Shown piece after piece: positions 24,465-33,534 of a DNA stretch of 64,000 nucleotides (position 1 is the first letter of the stretch; each line of letters starts with the position of its first letter). The stretch is from an uncultured Roseobacter sp. GTDB taxonomy: Bacteria > Pseudomonadota > Alphaproteobacteria > Rhodobacterales > Rhodobacteraceae. A program made the translations under genes and the position numbers. The DNA lies in contig NZ_CANMDB010000009.1 in assembly GCF_947496515.1 (NCBI RefSeq), forward strand, positions 62,001 to 126,000. Direction: 5' to 3'. The notes below the pieces were generated by a model. It did no database searches. It saw only the letters and a list, made by a program, of their open reading frames with translations, and had not been told where the DNA came from.

Positions 24465-25787
24465 ATGTCGAGCATTCTTACCAACAACAGCGCAATGGTT
24501 GCGCTGCAAACCCTGAAATCCATCAACATGAACCTTGGCAAGGTGCAGAGCGAGATCTCCACCGGCCTGACCATCGAAAGCGCCAAGGACAACGCTGCTA
24601 CATGGGCCATCTCCAAAGTGATGTCTTCGGACGTTGCGGGCTTCGAAGCAATCTCTGACTCGCTGGCTCTTGGCCAGTCTACCGTCGGCGTGGCCCTGAA
24701 TGCGGCTGAAAGTATCACGGATCTTTTGGAAGAGGTCAAAGGCAAGATCGTTAACTCACAAGAGGCAAACGTTGATCGCGAGAAGATCCAAACAGATATC
24801 AAGGAGTTGACCGACCAGATCTCTTCGATTGCTGGTGCAGCGCAATTCAATGGCCTAAATCTGCTGAATGGCTCTGATACTGCTGATGTCGATATCCTGT
24901 CCTCGCTCGATCGCTCGGCCGATGGCTCTGTTACCACGGGTGAAATCTCCGTTGCTCGCTCAGACCTTACCTCGACGGACATTGCCCTTGGAGATACAAC
25001 TGTTGCAGCTGGTAGCGGTAATGGTGGTAACGTGGGTGGCGCTGTTGGTGGCGATAGCACAAGCAGTTTGGCTATCGCCGTTGGTGACGGTACGACACTC
25101 GTGTCTGCTGGTGGTTCTGTTGACGGGGTCGCATTTGCGCTGGCTCTTAGTGCGGGTGCGGGTGCTTACTCAACCGCTGGTAACGATTTGAACCTGACAG
25201 GTTTGAGCGCTACCGGGATTTCATATGTAGCATCAGAAGGTGATACTGCCGCGGATATCGCAGCAGGCCTCGAAGCCGCTTGGATCGGCTTTGCAATGGA
25301 TCAAGGCTACGATCTGAACGCTGAGAACTTCCTGCAGGTTCGCGCCAATGGCGGTGCCATTGAGGTGACAACCAGCGGTTCTTTGGGTGCGACGGCTAAC
25401 AACATCACTGCTTCGGTAAGCGTCAACGTCGCAGATGCGGCAACCGCGCCGCACAAGGCGGCAGGTCTGATGAACAACCTGAGCAAGATGGACGTGTCAA
25501 CCGAAGCCGGTGCAGGTAACGCGCTGCTGGCGATTGAAAACCTAATTCAGACTTCGATTGATACTGCTGCTGCTCTCGGTTCGGCTGGTGGCCGGATCGA
25601 AACTCAGAACGAGTTCGTCAGCAATCTGATCGATAACCTGAAAACTGGTATTGGCGCACTTGTTGACGCGGACATGGAAGCGGCTTCGGCCAAGCTTCAG
25701 GCTCTGCAGACACAGCAGCAGCTGGGTGTTCAGGCTCTGTCGATTGCCAACCAGGCACCGCAGACAATCCTGTCGCTCTTCCGTTAA
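24465..25787 (+). CDS. fliC: Flagellin
   Basis: A 440-residue filament subunit. The conserved D0/D1 ends are clear: N-terminal ILTNNSAMVALQTLKSIN with VQSEISTGLTIESAKDNAA, and C-terminal LQALQTQQQLGVQALSIANQ with PQTILSLFR. The centre (about 150-330) is Gly/Ser/Ala/Val-rich and variable, fitting surface-exposed D2/D3 domains. The start at 24465 has AAAGGA upstream. A hairpin in the leader and flaF/flbT downstream suggest post-transcriptional control. A strong stem-loop follows the stop. It is secreted by the flagellar export system. Confidence 0.95.
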   Translation: MSSILTNNSAMVALQTLKSINMNLGKVQSEISTGLTIESAKDNAATWAISKVMSSDVAGFEAISDSLALGQSTVGVALNAAESITDLLEEVKGKIVNSQEANVDREKIQTDIKELTDQISSIAGAAQFNGLNLLNGSDTADVDILSSLDRSADGSVTTGEISVARSDLTSTDIALGDTTVAAGSGNGGNVGGAVGGDSTSSLAIAVGDGTTLVSAGGSVDGVAFALALSAGAGAYSTAGNDLNLTGLSATGISYVASEGDTAADIAAGLEAAWIGFAMDQGYDLNAENFLQVRANGGAIEVTTSGSLGATANNITASVSVNVADAATAPHKAAGLMNNLSKMDVSTEAGAGNALLAIENLIQTSIDTAAALGSAGGRIETQNEFVSNLIDNLKTGIGALVDADMEAASAKLQALQTQQQLGVQALSIANQAPQTILSLFR

Positions 25788-25796
25788 GCGATACCT

Positions 25797-25822
25797 TGGG
25801 GGCGCGTTTGATCGCGCCCCCA
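25797..25822 (+). terminator. Stem-loop after fliC
   Basis: A perfect 10-bp stem (TGGGGGCGCG at 25797-25806, CGCGCCCCCA at 25813-25822, loop TTTGAT) lies ten bases after the flagellin stop. It lacks a T-run, so it may protect the abundant flagellin mRNA or partly terminate before flaF. Confidence 0.65.
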
Positions 25823-25855
25823 GACTTCAATTAGTTAAAGAGTAAAGGTTGCATC

Positions 25856-26227
25856 GTGAACGCTTACGCACAGGCCCAGAGCGCATATGCGCCAGCGACG
25901 GCCCCGACCAGAACGGCACGCAGAGCGGAATATGAGGTAATCGCTCGGATTTCTCACCGTCTCAAGAAGGCAATTAAGGACGACGACTTCCCCGCTCTCG
26001 CCGCTGCCCTTTATGAGAACAACAAACTCTGGACCACACTGGCGGTTGATGTCTTGAATGAAGACAACCTCCTGCCCGATGATCTGCGCGCACGTATAGT
26101 TTACCTGGCCAATTTTACCCGTCTGCACACTCAGAAAGTGCTCCGCAAAGAAGAAACAGCCGTCCCGCTTCTCGAAATCAACGCGATGATACTCGGCGGT
26201 CTCAGTGGAACTGGAGAGCAAAAATGA
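25856..26227 (+). CDS. flaF: FlaF, flagellin synthesis regulator
   Basis: A 123-residue alphaproteobacterial protein needed for flagellin production and secretion, acting opposite FlbT. Family features include AYAPATAPTRTARRAEYEVI near the N-terminus, ALYENNKLWTTLAVDV, and LPDDLRARIVYLANFT. It starts at GTG (25856) with AAAGG upstream, and the stop overlaps the flbT ATG by four bases, giving the standard fliC-flaF-flbT order. Confidence 0.94.
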   Translation: MNAYAQAQSAYAPATAPTRTARRAEYEVIARISHRLKKAIKDDDFPALAAALYENNKLWTTLAVDVLNEDNLLPDDLRARIVYLANFTRLHTQKVLRKEETAVPLLEINAMILGGLSGTGEQK

Positions 26228-26628
26228 GCGGTCTCGTCCTCAAACTGAGCCCAAAGGAGAGGGTCTTGATCAACGGCGTCGTTATAGAAAATGGTGACCG
26301 TCGGAGCCGGTTGGCGATTATGACACCGGGCGCGCACATTCTGAGACTCCGGGATGCAATTCACCCAGAAGATGCAAAAACCCCCGTCAAACGGGCTTGC
26401 TTTGCCATGCAACTGGTGCTGTCGGGTGACAAGGATCCTGACGACGCGCACCTGCCTCTATTGCGTCAGCTTGAAGAGCTGAGCCAGGTTTTTACGGACG
26501 CGGACAGCCGATCTATTCTGGCGGAAGCAACGACTGGTCTTGTTGAAAAACAGCACTATCGCGCTCTGAAGGCTCTACGTGCTTTGATACCGAGAGAAGA
26601 GCGGCTGCTTGCCGCACGGCTGACCTGA
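26224..26628 (+). CDS. flbT: FlbT, flagellin mRNA repressor
   Basis: A 134-residue RNA-level regulator that in Caulobacter promotes decay of flagellin mRNA when the hook is incomplete. Family blocks are LKLSPKERVLINGVVIENG at the N-terminus and the central RLRDAIHPEDAKTPVKRACF. It overlaps flaF (ATGA) and shares one base with the next gene (TGATG), so the three are coupled. Confidence 0.94.
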   Translation: MSGLVLKLSPKERVLINGVVIENGDRRSRLAIMTPGAHILRLRDAIHPEDAKTPVKRACFAMQLVLSGDKDPDDAHLPLLRQLEELSQVFTDADSRSILAEATTGLVEKQHYRALKALRALIPREERLLAARLT

Positions 26629-27926
26629 TGTTTGTCCCAATAATACCATCATCTGGTCTCGCTGGCTGGCGCTTCCTGCAAAGAACGTACGACAGCCAGT
26701 TTGCCAATTTCTCCAACTCAGCACAGGTAAGCCGGAGTGCAGAGTACTTCTCCGAAAATATCGGAAAAGTCGAGACGGCCAAAGATCTCACGTCTGACAG
26801 ACGTCTTCTGGAGGTTGCGCTTGGTGCCTTCGGCCTCCAAGATGATATAGATAACCGCTTCTTCATTCAAAAAATCTTGGAAGAAGGAACAACGGCGGAT
26901 GACGCCTTGGCGAACAGATTCTCCGATAGTCGCTATCAGGAGTTTTCCAAAGCCTTCGGACTAGGTCCCGGTGAACAAGTGCAGGTGTCAGCGGATGGCT
27001 TTGCCGCTGATATGGTGGCGCGTTTCCAGGCCAATAGTTTTGAAGTATCTGCCGGTCAGCAGGACGATACCATGCGTGTCGCTCTATACGCTCAACGCAC
27101 CCTTGTTGATCTAGCAAGCCCACCGGTGAAACCAGATGATCGGATCGCTACCGAGGCGGTTGCAGCTGCCGTCAGCGAATTTGCCGAAACGATCGAGGGT
27201 GACGCGGCCTATTTTGAGAACAAGATTGGCAGCGTGATAACACCCGATGATCTTCTAGATGACACGCGTCTCCTGAAAATGGCCCTCGGCGCATTCGGTC
27301 TTTGGGATGATTACGATGCAATTATAAATTTCGAACCGACTGTTGATGTTCCGGTGAGCCCCGTTCGCGATAAAGTCAAGCAGGTTCTCGAAGAAGGCAG
27401 CATTTCAAATGTCGCCTTTGCCAATGAGTTGGAAAATCCTGCCTACGCCGACCTTGCGCGCGCCTTTGGTTTTGGCATTGCTGAGACGGTTCAAGTCAGA
27501 CAACAAGGGTTTGCTGGCTCAATTGTGGATCGTTTCATTGAGCAGAATGTCGAGATACCAGACGGCGTTATCTATAATGAACCTCTTGTGGTCATAGATG
27601 GATCATTGCCACTAGAACCGTTTTCCGATCAAGACATGTCAAATGATGCCAAGTGGTTTACGATCATGGGTGAACCGCCGCTGCGGGCTCTTTTCGATGC
27701 TGCTCTGAACCTTCCAAGTGAAGTCGGGCAGATCGATATTGAAAAACAGTTGACTATCTTTAAAGAGCGCGCTCAGTCCATCTTCGGGAGTGATCAGGTA
27801 AATCAGTTTTCCGATCCTGAGAAAGTGGACGATCTCATTACGCAGTACTTACTTCGCTCACAGATTCAGTCATTCAACAACGCCACATCTTCCCAAGCAA
27901 TTGCTCTGACACTTCTTCGCTCATAG
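26628..27926 (+). CDS. DUF1217 flagellar-cluster protein with internal repeats
   Basis: A 432-residue protein of the DUF1217 family, found in flagellar clusters of Rhodobacterales and Rhizobiales; its role is not settled. Two homologous units are visible: about residues 35-135 (SAEYFSENIGKVETAKDL, LLEVALGAFGLQDD, ILEEGTTADDALANRF, YQEFSKAFGLG) and about 190-300 (DAAYFENKIGSVITPDDL, LLKMALGAFGLWDD, VLEEGSISNVAFANEL, YADLARAFGFG). A shorter divergent third unit starts near DAKWFTIMGEPPL. No signal peptide or membrane segment is seen. Its start overlaps the flbT stop by one base, and fliI converges ten bases downstream. Confidence 0.87.
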   Translation: MFVPIIPSSGLAGWRFLQRTYDSQFANFSNSAQVSRSAEYFSENIGKVETAKDLTSDRRLLEVALGAFGLQDDIDNRFFIQKILEEGTTADDALANRFSDSRYQEFSKAFGLGPGEQVQVSADGFAADMVARFQANSFEVSAGQQDDTMRVALYAQRTLVDLASPPVKPDDRIATEAVAAAVSEFAETIEGDAAYFENKIGSVITPDDLLDDTRLLKMALGAFGLWDDYDAIINFEPTVDVPVSPVRDKVKQVLEEGSISNVAFANELENPAYADLARAFGFGIAETVQVRQQGFAGSIVDRFIEQNVEIPDGVIYNEPLVVIDGSLPLEPFSDQDMSNDAKWFTIMGEPPLRALFDAALNLPSEVGQIDIEKQLTIFKERAQSIFGSDQVNQFSDPEKVDDLITQYLLRSQIQSFNNATSSQAIALTLLRS

Positions 27927-27935
27927 CGGATGTGG

Positions 27936-29312
27936 TCAGCCAGCGGAGGTGTGGTGTCGTAAACCGTTTGAAGCGGGAACGTCCGACGATGTTCTGACGC
28001 GGCGTAAGATAAGATCGAGCTGTGTAAAGCTTTCCCTTATGGTGTCCCGTTCCTGCATGGCCATGAGTTTGTCAAGATCGGACCATATCTGGATCGCTGC
28101 GTCGATCTCGGGATCGCTGCCCATCGAATAGAGCCCAGCACGGATCATCATCGCATTTTCTTCATAGACAGAAAGTAGTCGGCGAGCCTTAGAGATAGAT
28201 GCATTTTGTGGTTGTGTCGCGGCATCTGGCAAACTCCGGGAAATCGACTTCAGAACGTCGATAGCGGGGTAGCGACCGCGTTCCGCTATTGCGCGGTCAA
28301 GCACGACGTGACCATCAAGGACCCCTCGCAGGATATCTGCAATTGGTTCATCCAGATCTGATCCAGCAACCAATACACTGAATACTCCGGTGATATTGCC
28401 TTGGGTCCCTTGTCCCGGACCTGCTCGTTCACAAAGGGATGTGATCAAATGTGTTGTCGATGGAGGGAATCCCCTCAGCACCGGTGCCTCGCCCGCAGCA
28501 ACCGCAACCTCGCGATGCGCTTCGGCAAAACGTGTGATTGAGTCTGCAAGCAGTAGAACCGATTGACCTTGATCACGAAAATGTTCTGCTACCGACATCG
28601 CGGCCCAAGCGCACCTTCTGCGCATCAAGGGCGATTGATCGGATGTTGCGCAAACGATTACAGCGCGGCGCAACCCTTCAGGACCCAACACACTTTCAAC
28701 GAAGTGGCGCAGTTCACGGCCACGCTCGCCGACCATGGCGATAACAACCACATCTGACGTCATGTTCTGTGCAAGCTGACCTAGCAAGCTTGACTTGCCG
28801 ACACCCGAGCCCGCGAATAATCCGATACGCTGGCCCGCGACAATCGGCAACATCGTGTTTAGCGCAATCATGCCGGTATTCATGCGATCTCCGAGGCCGC
28901 GCCGTGCGCCAGCATCCGGTGGGGCCCGGCGCAAGGGGTGTGTCACCGGACCAGACAACAACGGCTTGCCATCCAGCGGCTGGCCGAGGGGATCGACGAT
29001 CCGGCCGATCCAGGCGTTCGATGGAGATATGCCAGAGGCGCCTAAAAGCGCGACGCGATCGTTCAGCGCAACGCCGTCCGGTGTTTGATCCGGCAGTAAA
29101 ACCAACGAGGTATCATCTAGCTGCAGAATCTCGCCGCACAGGGGTGTGCCCTTCCGGCGGATTGCAACCAGATCGCCCACCCGAGCTTTGTGGGTCAGGC
29201 CAGATACGTGAATGACGCCTGCTTCAACCCGACTGACCCGTCCTATGCTGTTGGTTGATGTCAGCCTATTGATCTCGGCTGCGAGCCCATCGAATGGAAT
29301 TGGCGCTTTCAT
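27936..29312 (-). CDS. fliI: FliI, flagellar export ATPase
   Basis: A 458-residue AAA/F1-like ATPase that unloads substrates for flagellar type III export. Walker A is FAGSGVGKSSLL (166-177), followed by VVIAMVGERGRELRHFVES and LLLADSITRFAEAHREVAV. The N-terminal beta barrel (about 1-95) and C-terminal helical domain are present, with normal length. The ATG at 29312 has AAAGGATCGTC upstream. Its usual partners FliH and FliJ are not adjacent here. The gene is divergent from flgB with an 81-bp gap that must hold both promoters. Confidence 0.96.
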   Translation of the reverse strand: MKAPIPFDGLAAEINRLTSTNSIGRVSRVEAGVIHVSGLTHKARVGDLVAIRRKGTPLCGEILQLDDTSLVLLPDQTPDGVALNDRVALLGASGISPSNAWIGRIVDPLGQPLDGKPLLSGPVTHPLRRAPPDAGARRGLGDRMNTGMIALNTMLPIVAGQRIGLFAGSGVGKSSLLGQLAQNMTSDVVVIAMVGERGRELRHFVESVLGPEGLRRAVIVCATSDQSPLMRRRCAWAAMSVAEHFRDQGQSVLLLADSITRFAEAHREVAVAAGEAPVLRGFPPSTTHLITSLCERAGPGQGTQGNITGVFSVLVAGSDLDEPIADILRGVLDGHVVLDRAIAERGRYPAIDVLKSISRSLPDAATQPQNASISKARRLLSVYEENAMMIRAGLYSMGSDPEIDAAIQIWSDLDKLMAMQERDTIRESFTQLDLILRRVRTSSDVPASNGLRHHTSAG

Positions 29313-29393
29313 GACGATCCTTTGCTGTTCGCACACTCTTTCTAAAGGAATCAGGGTTAAGCCTTGATGAAACCGTTCGAGGGAGAAGCCCGG

Positions 29394-29792
29394 ATGTTCA
29401 AAAACCTAGAAGTCTTCAAGATTTCCCATGCGATGGCGCGACACGCGGGCCACAACCAGGCCGTGGTTGCCGAGAACGTCGCGAATGCTGACACGCCAGA
29501 ATACAAGGCGCGTGCGCTTGACGGTTTCAAAGATAGCTATCTGGCGAGTGTTTCGATGGGCTCGACCCTGGGCCAAAAAGCAACGCGCGCGAAACATCTG
29601 AATGGCGCTGTACCTGGGCAAATCGCACAGGTTCGAACAGACGACGCAGCAATTGCATCCCCCAATGGAAATACGGTGTCGCTCGAAGGGGAGATGCTGA
29701 AGTCTCTGAATGCCCGTCGCCAGCATGACCGCGCGCTGGCCATCTATAAATCCTCCCTTGGTATTCTTCGCGCGACGTTGAGTCGGCAATAA
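29394..29792 (+). CDS. flgB: FlgB, flagellar proximal rod protein
   Basis: A 132-residue rod subunit. The rod-family N-terminal signature QAVVAENVANADTPEYKARA lies near residues 25-45, and the C-terminal helix ends with HDRALAIYKSSLGILRATL. The ATG at 29394 after GGGAGAAGCC is chosen over an upstream in-frame ATG. It heads the flgB-flgC-fliE-fliQ-flgF-flgG-flgA-flgH-fliL run. Confidence 0.94.
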   Translation: MFKNLEVFKISHAMARHAGHNQAVVAENVANADTPEYKARALDGFKDSYLASVSMGSTLGQKATRAKHLNGAVPGQIAQVRTDDAAIASPNGNTVSLEGEMLKSLNARRQHDRALAIYKSSLGILRATLSRQ

Positions 29793-29804
29793 GGAGAACG
29801 TTTC

Positions 29805-30197
29805 ATGAACGATTTTGCAAAGGCACTTGATGTCACCTCAAGCGGGCTGAAGGCTCAGGCTACCCGACTCCGGCATCTGGCGGAGAACATCTCTAACTCC
29901 GATACGCCCGGCTATCGGCGAAAGCTGGTCCCATTCGAAACGGCTTTCAATTCTGACAGCCGCGTATCGATGGTCGAAACCGGACGCGTTCAGCTGGATC
30001 GGTCGACTCTGGAGCGCGTCTATGACCCATCGCACCCTATGGCGGACGATAGTGGCTATTTCGATGGCTCAAACGTCGATTTGATTATCGAGCTCGCAGA
30101 CACCCGGGAGGCGCAACGCAGTTACGAAGCCAATCTCAAGGTGTTTGAACAAACCCGGAAAATGTCCAGCAGCTTGATGGATCTGCTGAGAAGTTAA
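29805..30197 (+). CDS. flgC: FlgC, flagellar rod protein
   Basis: A 130-residue proximal rod subunit. The rod signature is RLRHLAENISNSDTPGYRRK (about 22-41) and the C-terminal helical block is DTREAQRSYEANLKVFEQTRK. It follows flgB by 12 bases with an AGGAG ribosome site and precedes fliE by 43 bases. Normal length and order. Confidence 0.95.
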   Translation: MNDFAKALDVTSSGLKAQATRLRHLAENISNSDTPGYRRKLVPFETAFNSDSRVSMVETGRVQLDRSTLERVYDPSHPMADDSGYFDGSNVDLIIELADTREAQRSYEANLKVFEQTRKMSSSLMDLLRS

Positions 30198-30240
30198 CCA
30201 ACCAGATTTGTTACCGGCCCTACGTTAAAGGAGATCCAGA

Positions 30241-30567
30241 ATGGATATGAAAGCTGTCTCAGCAATTCAACGTTTCACCGACGCGCGCGCCGCGTCTGCG
30301 ATCGAGAGCTATGCCCAGGCCCGGCCTGCCACCGAACCCATGCCAGATCAGCCGACCATCATGGAGACCGCTAAAGTGGTCGCCGTGGATTTCGCCCAAA
30401 CCCTCGCGGAGAGCGAGGAGACCGCTAAAGCGTCGATGATCGGTGATGCTGATCCACATGCTTTGGTTCAGGCGCTCGCTCAGACGGAACTCGCGGTCGA
30501 GGCCGCTGTGACAGTCCGTAACAAGGTGGTGGAGGCGTACCAGGAAATTCTGCGGATGCCCGTCTAG
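30241..30567 (+). CDS. fliE: FliE, hook-basal body complex protein
   Basis: A 108-residue adaptor between the MS ring and the rod. The C-terminal half shows the family pattern: ADPHALVQALAQTELAVEAA, TVRNKVVEAYQEILRMPV. The N-terminal half is variable. AAAGGAG lies upstream of the ATG, and fliQ starts two bases after its stop. Confidence 0.93.
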   Translation: MDMKAVSAIQRFTDARAASAIESYAQARPATEPMPDQPTIMETAKVVAVDFAQTLAESEETAKASMIGDADPHALVQALAQTELAVEAAVTVRNKVVEAYQEILRMPV

Positions 30568-30568
30568 C

Positions 30569-30838
30569 ATGCTGGATGAAGTCCTCTTCTTCGACACAAT
30601 GCGGCAAGGGCTGTGGATTGCCTTTCTCATATCAATCCCAATCCTGACAGCCGCTTTGATCACGGGCGTGTCTATCGGTCTCGTTCAGGCCCTGACATCT
30701 ATCCAGGAGATGACGCTCACGTTTGTGCCGAAACTCGGTGCCATCGTTCTCGTCTTCTGGCTGTCCATGGGCTTCATGACACAAACCTTGGTGTCGTTTT
30801 TTCACAACCGGATCATACCGCTGATCATCGGAGGGTAA
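30569..30838 (+). CDS. fliQ: FliQ, flagellar export gate component
   Basis: An 89-residue inner-membrane protein with two hydrophobic hairpin helices (LWIAFLISIPILTAALITGV and IVLVFWLSMGFMTQTLVSFF) and the conserved SIGLVQALTSIQEMTLTFVPK between them. Length is normal. It starts two bases after fliE. Its gate partners FliP and FliR are not in the window. Confidence 0.95.
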   Translation: MLDEVLFFDTMRQGLWIAFLISIPILTAALITGVSIGLVQALTSIQEMTLTFVPKLGAIVLVFWLSMGFMTQTLVSFFHNRIIPLIIGG

Positions 30839-30839
30839 G

Positions 30840-31553
30840 ATGGAAAATACTGGCTACACGACTTTGACCCGGCAATCCGGGCTCATGCGCGAAATGCGTA
30901 TCGTTGCCAACAATATCGCAAATGCCGCAACGACCGGCTTTCGGCAAGAGGGGTTGGTGTTTTCGGAATACGTGATGTCCGTTGACGGCGCTTCCAGCCT
31001 GTCGATGGGGCAGGGCAATGTCCGCAATACCTCCTTCGATCAGGGAACCCTGACCCAAACCGGCGGGACCTTTGATTTTGCAATTGAGGGCGAAGGGTTT
31101 TTCTTGGTCGAAACTCCCGACGGCGAAAGGCTGACCCGATCAGGTGCGTTTACCCCCAATGCAGAAGGTGACCTCGTGACCTTCGATGGTTACCGGGTGC
31201 TCGACGCCGGCGGCGCGCCCGTTTTCATCCCACCGGGCGCGTCGGATATCGCCGTCGCAGCGGATGGAACCATTTCAAGCGAGGGCAATCCCGTTGGTCA
31301 GATCGGCGCGGTTCAACCCGTCAATCCGCGTGAGATGGTTCGCGAAGACGGTGTCATGTTCCGGGCCGATGACGGATTTGAACCTGCAGAAAACGCCCGA
31401 ATCCTGCAACGTTTCGTCGAGAACTCGAACGTAAACCCGGTTCTACAGATCACACGGATGATCGAGGTACAGCGCGCCTACGAACTGGGTGCCAGTTTCT
31501 TGGATGCGGAGGATGAGCGTGTGCGTCAGGCGATGCGTTCGATGTCTGAGTAG
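30840..31553 (+). CDS. flgF: FlgF, flagellar proximal rod protein
   Basis: A 237-residue rod protein. The N-terminal motif is MRIVANNIANAATTGFRQEG and the C-terminal motif ITRMIEVQRAYELGASFLDA, with FAIEGEGFFLVETPDG in the central beta domain. It is shorter than FlgG next to it, as expected. It begins one base after the fliQ stop. The rod/hook family has no Sec signal and is exported by the flagellar machine. Confidence 0.93.
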   Translation: MENTGYTTLTRQSGLMREMRIVANNIANAATTGFRQEGLVFSEYVMSVDGASSLSMGQGNVRNTSFDQGTLTQTGGTFDFAIEGEGFFLVETPDGERLTRSGAFTPNAEGDLVTFDGYRVLDAGGAPVFIPPGASDIAVAADGTISSEGNPVGQIGAVQPVNPREMVREDGVMFRADDGFEPAENARILQRFVENSNVNPVLQITRMIEVQRAYELGASFLDAEDERVRQAMRSMSE

Positions 31554-31576
31554 TTTTTCTTTAAAAGGAGTATCCC

Positions 31577-32362
31577 ATGCGAGCCCTCAAGATTGCCGCA
31601 ACAGGAATGAGCGCCCAGCAGATGCGGGTGGAGACCATTTCAAACAACCTCTCGAACATGAGCACCACTGGCTACAATGCCCGCCGGGCGGAATTTGCCG
31701 ATCTGCACTATCAACAGATGACGCGGCCTGGCACGATCAGTTCTACAGACGGAACGGTTATGCCAACCGGTGTACAGCTGGGTTTGGGTGTGCGACCCGC
31801 AGCGGTGTCGATGCAATTGCAGCAGGGCTCTCTTAGTGCGACGGGTGGCGACCTAGATATCGCCATTGAAGGCAGAGGGTATCTTGAGGTGACGCTGCCA
31901 GCCGGTCAGATTGCCTATACCCGCGACGGCGGGCTGAAGCGCAACGGAGAAGGATTGATCGTCAATTCGGACGGCTTCCCTCTGGAGCCTGAAATCGTGA
32001 TCCCGGACGATGCCCGCAGTATTTCTATCAGCGCCTCCGGAGAAGTCTTTGCCTATTTTGCAGACGCGGTCGATGCTGAGCTGTTGGGCCAGTTTAATCT
32101 GACCGGCTTTACCAATCCAAAGGGGCTTGAGGCGCTTGGCGGCAATCTTTTCGTCGAGACCGAGGCCTCTGGCCCGCCGCTGATCTCCACCCCGGGTGAG
32201 GACGGGCTGGGAACGGTTCGCCAAGGGTATCTGGAGGAAAGCTCGGTAGATGCCGTGCGTGAAATCACCGAGCTGATCGAGGCGCAGCGCGGCTATGAGA
32301 TGAACGCCAAGGTAATCTCTGCAGCCGACCAGATGATGGGCGCCACGACACAGATCCGATGA
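31577..32362 (+). CDS. flgG: FlgG, flagellar distal rod protein
   Basis: A 261-residue distal rod subunit. The N-terminal part has MRALKIAATGMSAQQMRVET and ISNNLSNMSTTGYNARRAEF, with the FlgG-specific rod stretch after it (ADLHYQQMTRPG). The C-terminus is REITELIEAQRGYEMNAKVI. Length is exactly typical. The stop overlaps the flgA ATG by four bases. Confidence 0.96.
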   Translation: MRALKIAATGMSAQQMRVETISNNLSNMSTTGYNARRAEFADLHYQQMTRPGTISSTDGTVMPTGVQLGLGVRPAAVSMQLQQGSLSATGGDLDIAIEGRGYLEVTLPAGQIAYTRDGGLKRNGEGLIVNSDGFPLEPEIVIPDDARSISISASGEVFAYFADAVDAELLGQFNLTGFTNPKGLEALGGNLFVETEASGPPLISTPGEDGLGTVRQGYLEESSVDAVREITELIEAQRGYEMNAKVISAADQMMGATTQIR

Positions 32363-32781
32363 CCCGCATCCTGAGCCTCCTTTTTGCATCCAGCCTGTCA
32401 TCGATGGTATTTGCGGATGTGGTCGTACCCACAAGAACGATCCGTGCGAACGCGATCATCACTGAGATGGACGTCAGTGCGAAAGCCGGTGAGGTCGCCA
32501 ACACTTTTAATCGCCCGACCGATGTGATTGGGCAGGAGGCGCGCACCACGCTTTATGCCGGGCGCCCAATCAGGTTTGACGATGTCGGCCCGCCTGCTTT
32601 GGTTGCACGCAACCAGATTGTACCTTTGCGATTTGAGTCAGGTGGCCTCTTGATCACGACCGACGGCCGATCTCTTGAGAGAGGCGGCGTCGGCGACCGG
32701 GTCCGGATCATGAATCTGGATTCGCGCACAACGCTCTTCGGTCAGGTTCGACCGGATGGGTCCGTACAGGTAAAAAGATAG
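32359..32781 (+). CDS. flgA: FlgA, P-ring assembly chaperone
   Basis: A 140-residue periplasmic protein with an N-terminal signal peptide (MTRILSLLFASSLSSMVF-A) and a SAF-type chaperone domain: LYAGRPIRFDDVGPPALVAR, ITTDGRSLERGGVGDRVRIM and a C-terminal QVRPDGSVQVK. It helps assemble FlgI, which lies on the other side of the IS6 remnant. It is the short form, without the extra N-terminal domain of enteric FlgA. Confidence 0.92.
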   Translation: MTRILSLLFASSLSSMVFADVVVPTRTIRANAIITEMDVSAKAGEVANTFNRPTDVIGQEARTTLYAGRPIRFDDVGPPALVARNQIVPLRFESGGLLITTDGRSLERGGVGDRVRIMNLDSRTTLFGQVRPDGSVQVKR

Positions 32782-32790
32782 GGGTATCCA

Positions 32791-33522
32791 ATGCTTTTTC
32801 GTAATTGTGTTATTGTCGGATCCGTTGTGCTGATCGCGGCCTGCGCTCGGATGGATCATTTGGGGAAACCGCCTACATTCTCGTCCCCTCGGGCCACATC
32901 TGAGCACAACGCCATGCTGTCTCCGGGGCTGCCGTTGCGGTCCGATGCGCAGGGACCGACCGAACGTGCGTCTCTATGGTCAGGGGCGCGTCAGTCTCTT
33001 TTGGGAGATCGCCGCGCTATTCAACAAGGCGACATCTTGACGGTTGTGATCGAAATCGACGAGGAGGCCGAGATTTCTAACGCCACCGACCGATCTCGCT
33101 CAGGCTCTGAAAGCTTGGGTATTCCTGGTCTTTTTGGATTGCCGCAACGCCTCGACGAAAGGCTACCAGATGGCGCGTCTTCGGCTGACGCGGTTTCAAT
33201 CAACTCAACCAGCAGCTCTTCCGGTGATGGCTCTGTCAAGCGCAACGAGAAACTAACACTGCGTATCGCGGCTACAGTTATTGGTGTCTTGCCGAACGGC
33301 GTTTTGTCCATCTCCGGTAGTCAAGAGCTGCGCGTGAATTTTGAGATGCGGGAGCTGTTGGTTAGCGGTTATGTCCGGCCGGAAGATATCTCCCGCCAAA
33401 ATGAGATCACTTATGACAAGATCGCAACTGCGCGGGTTTCCTACGGTGGTCGAGGTCAGATTACCGATGTCCAACAGCCGCGGATCGGCCAACAGGTGCT
33501 TGATGGTATCCTGCCATTTTAG
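32791..33522 (+). CDS. flgH: FlgH, L-ring lipoprotein
   Basis: A 243-residue outer-membrane lipoprotein forming the L ring. The signal peptide ends in a lipobox IAAC with lipidated Cys18. The mature protein has SLLGDRRAIQQGDILTVVIE and the C-terminal VSGYVRPEDISRQNEITYDK and ARVSYGGRGQI blocks. It follows flgA by nine bases. Confidence 0.96.
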   Translation: MLFRNCVIVGSVVLIAACARMDHLGKPPTFSSPRATSEHNAMLSPGLPLRSDAQGPTERASLWSGARQSLLGDRRAIQQGDILTVVIEIDEEAEISNATDRSRSGSESLGIPGLFGLPQRLDERLPDGASSADAVSINSTSSSSGDGSVKRNEKLTLRIAATVIGVLPNGVLSISGSQELRVNFEMRELLVSGYVRPEDISRQNEITYDKIATARVSYGGRGQITDVQQPRIGQQVLDGILPF

Positions 33523-33534
33523 AGGAAACATGAG

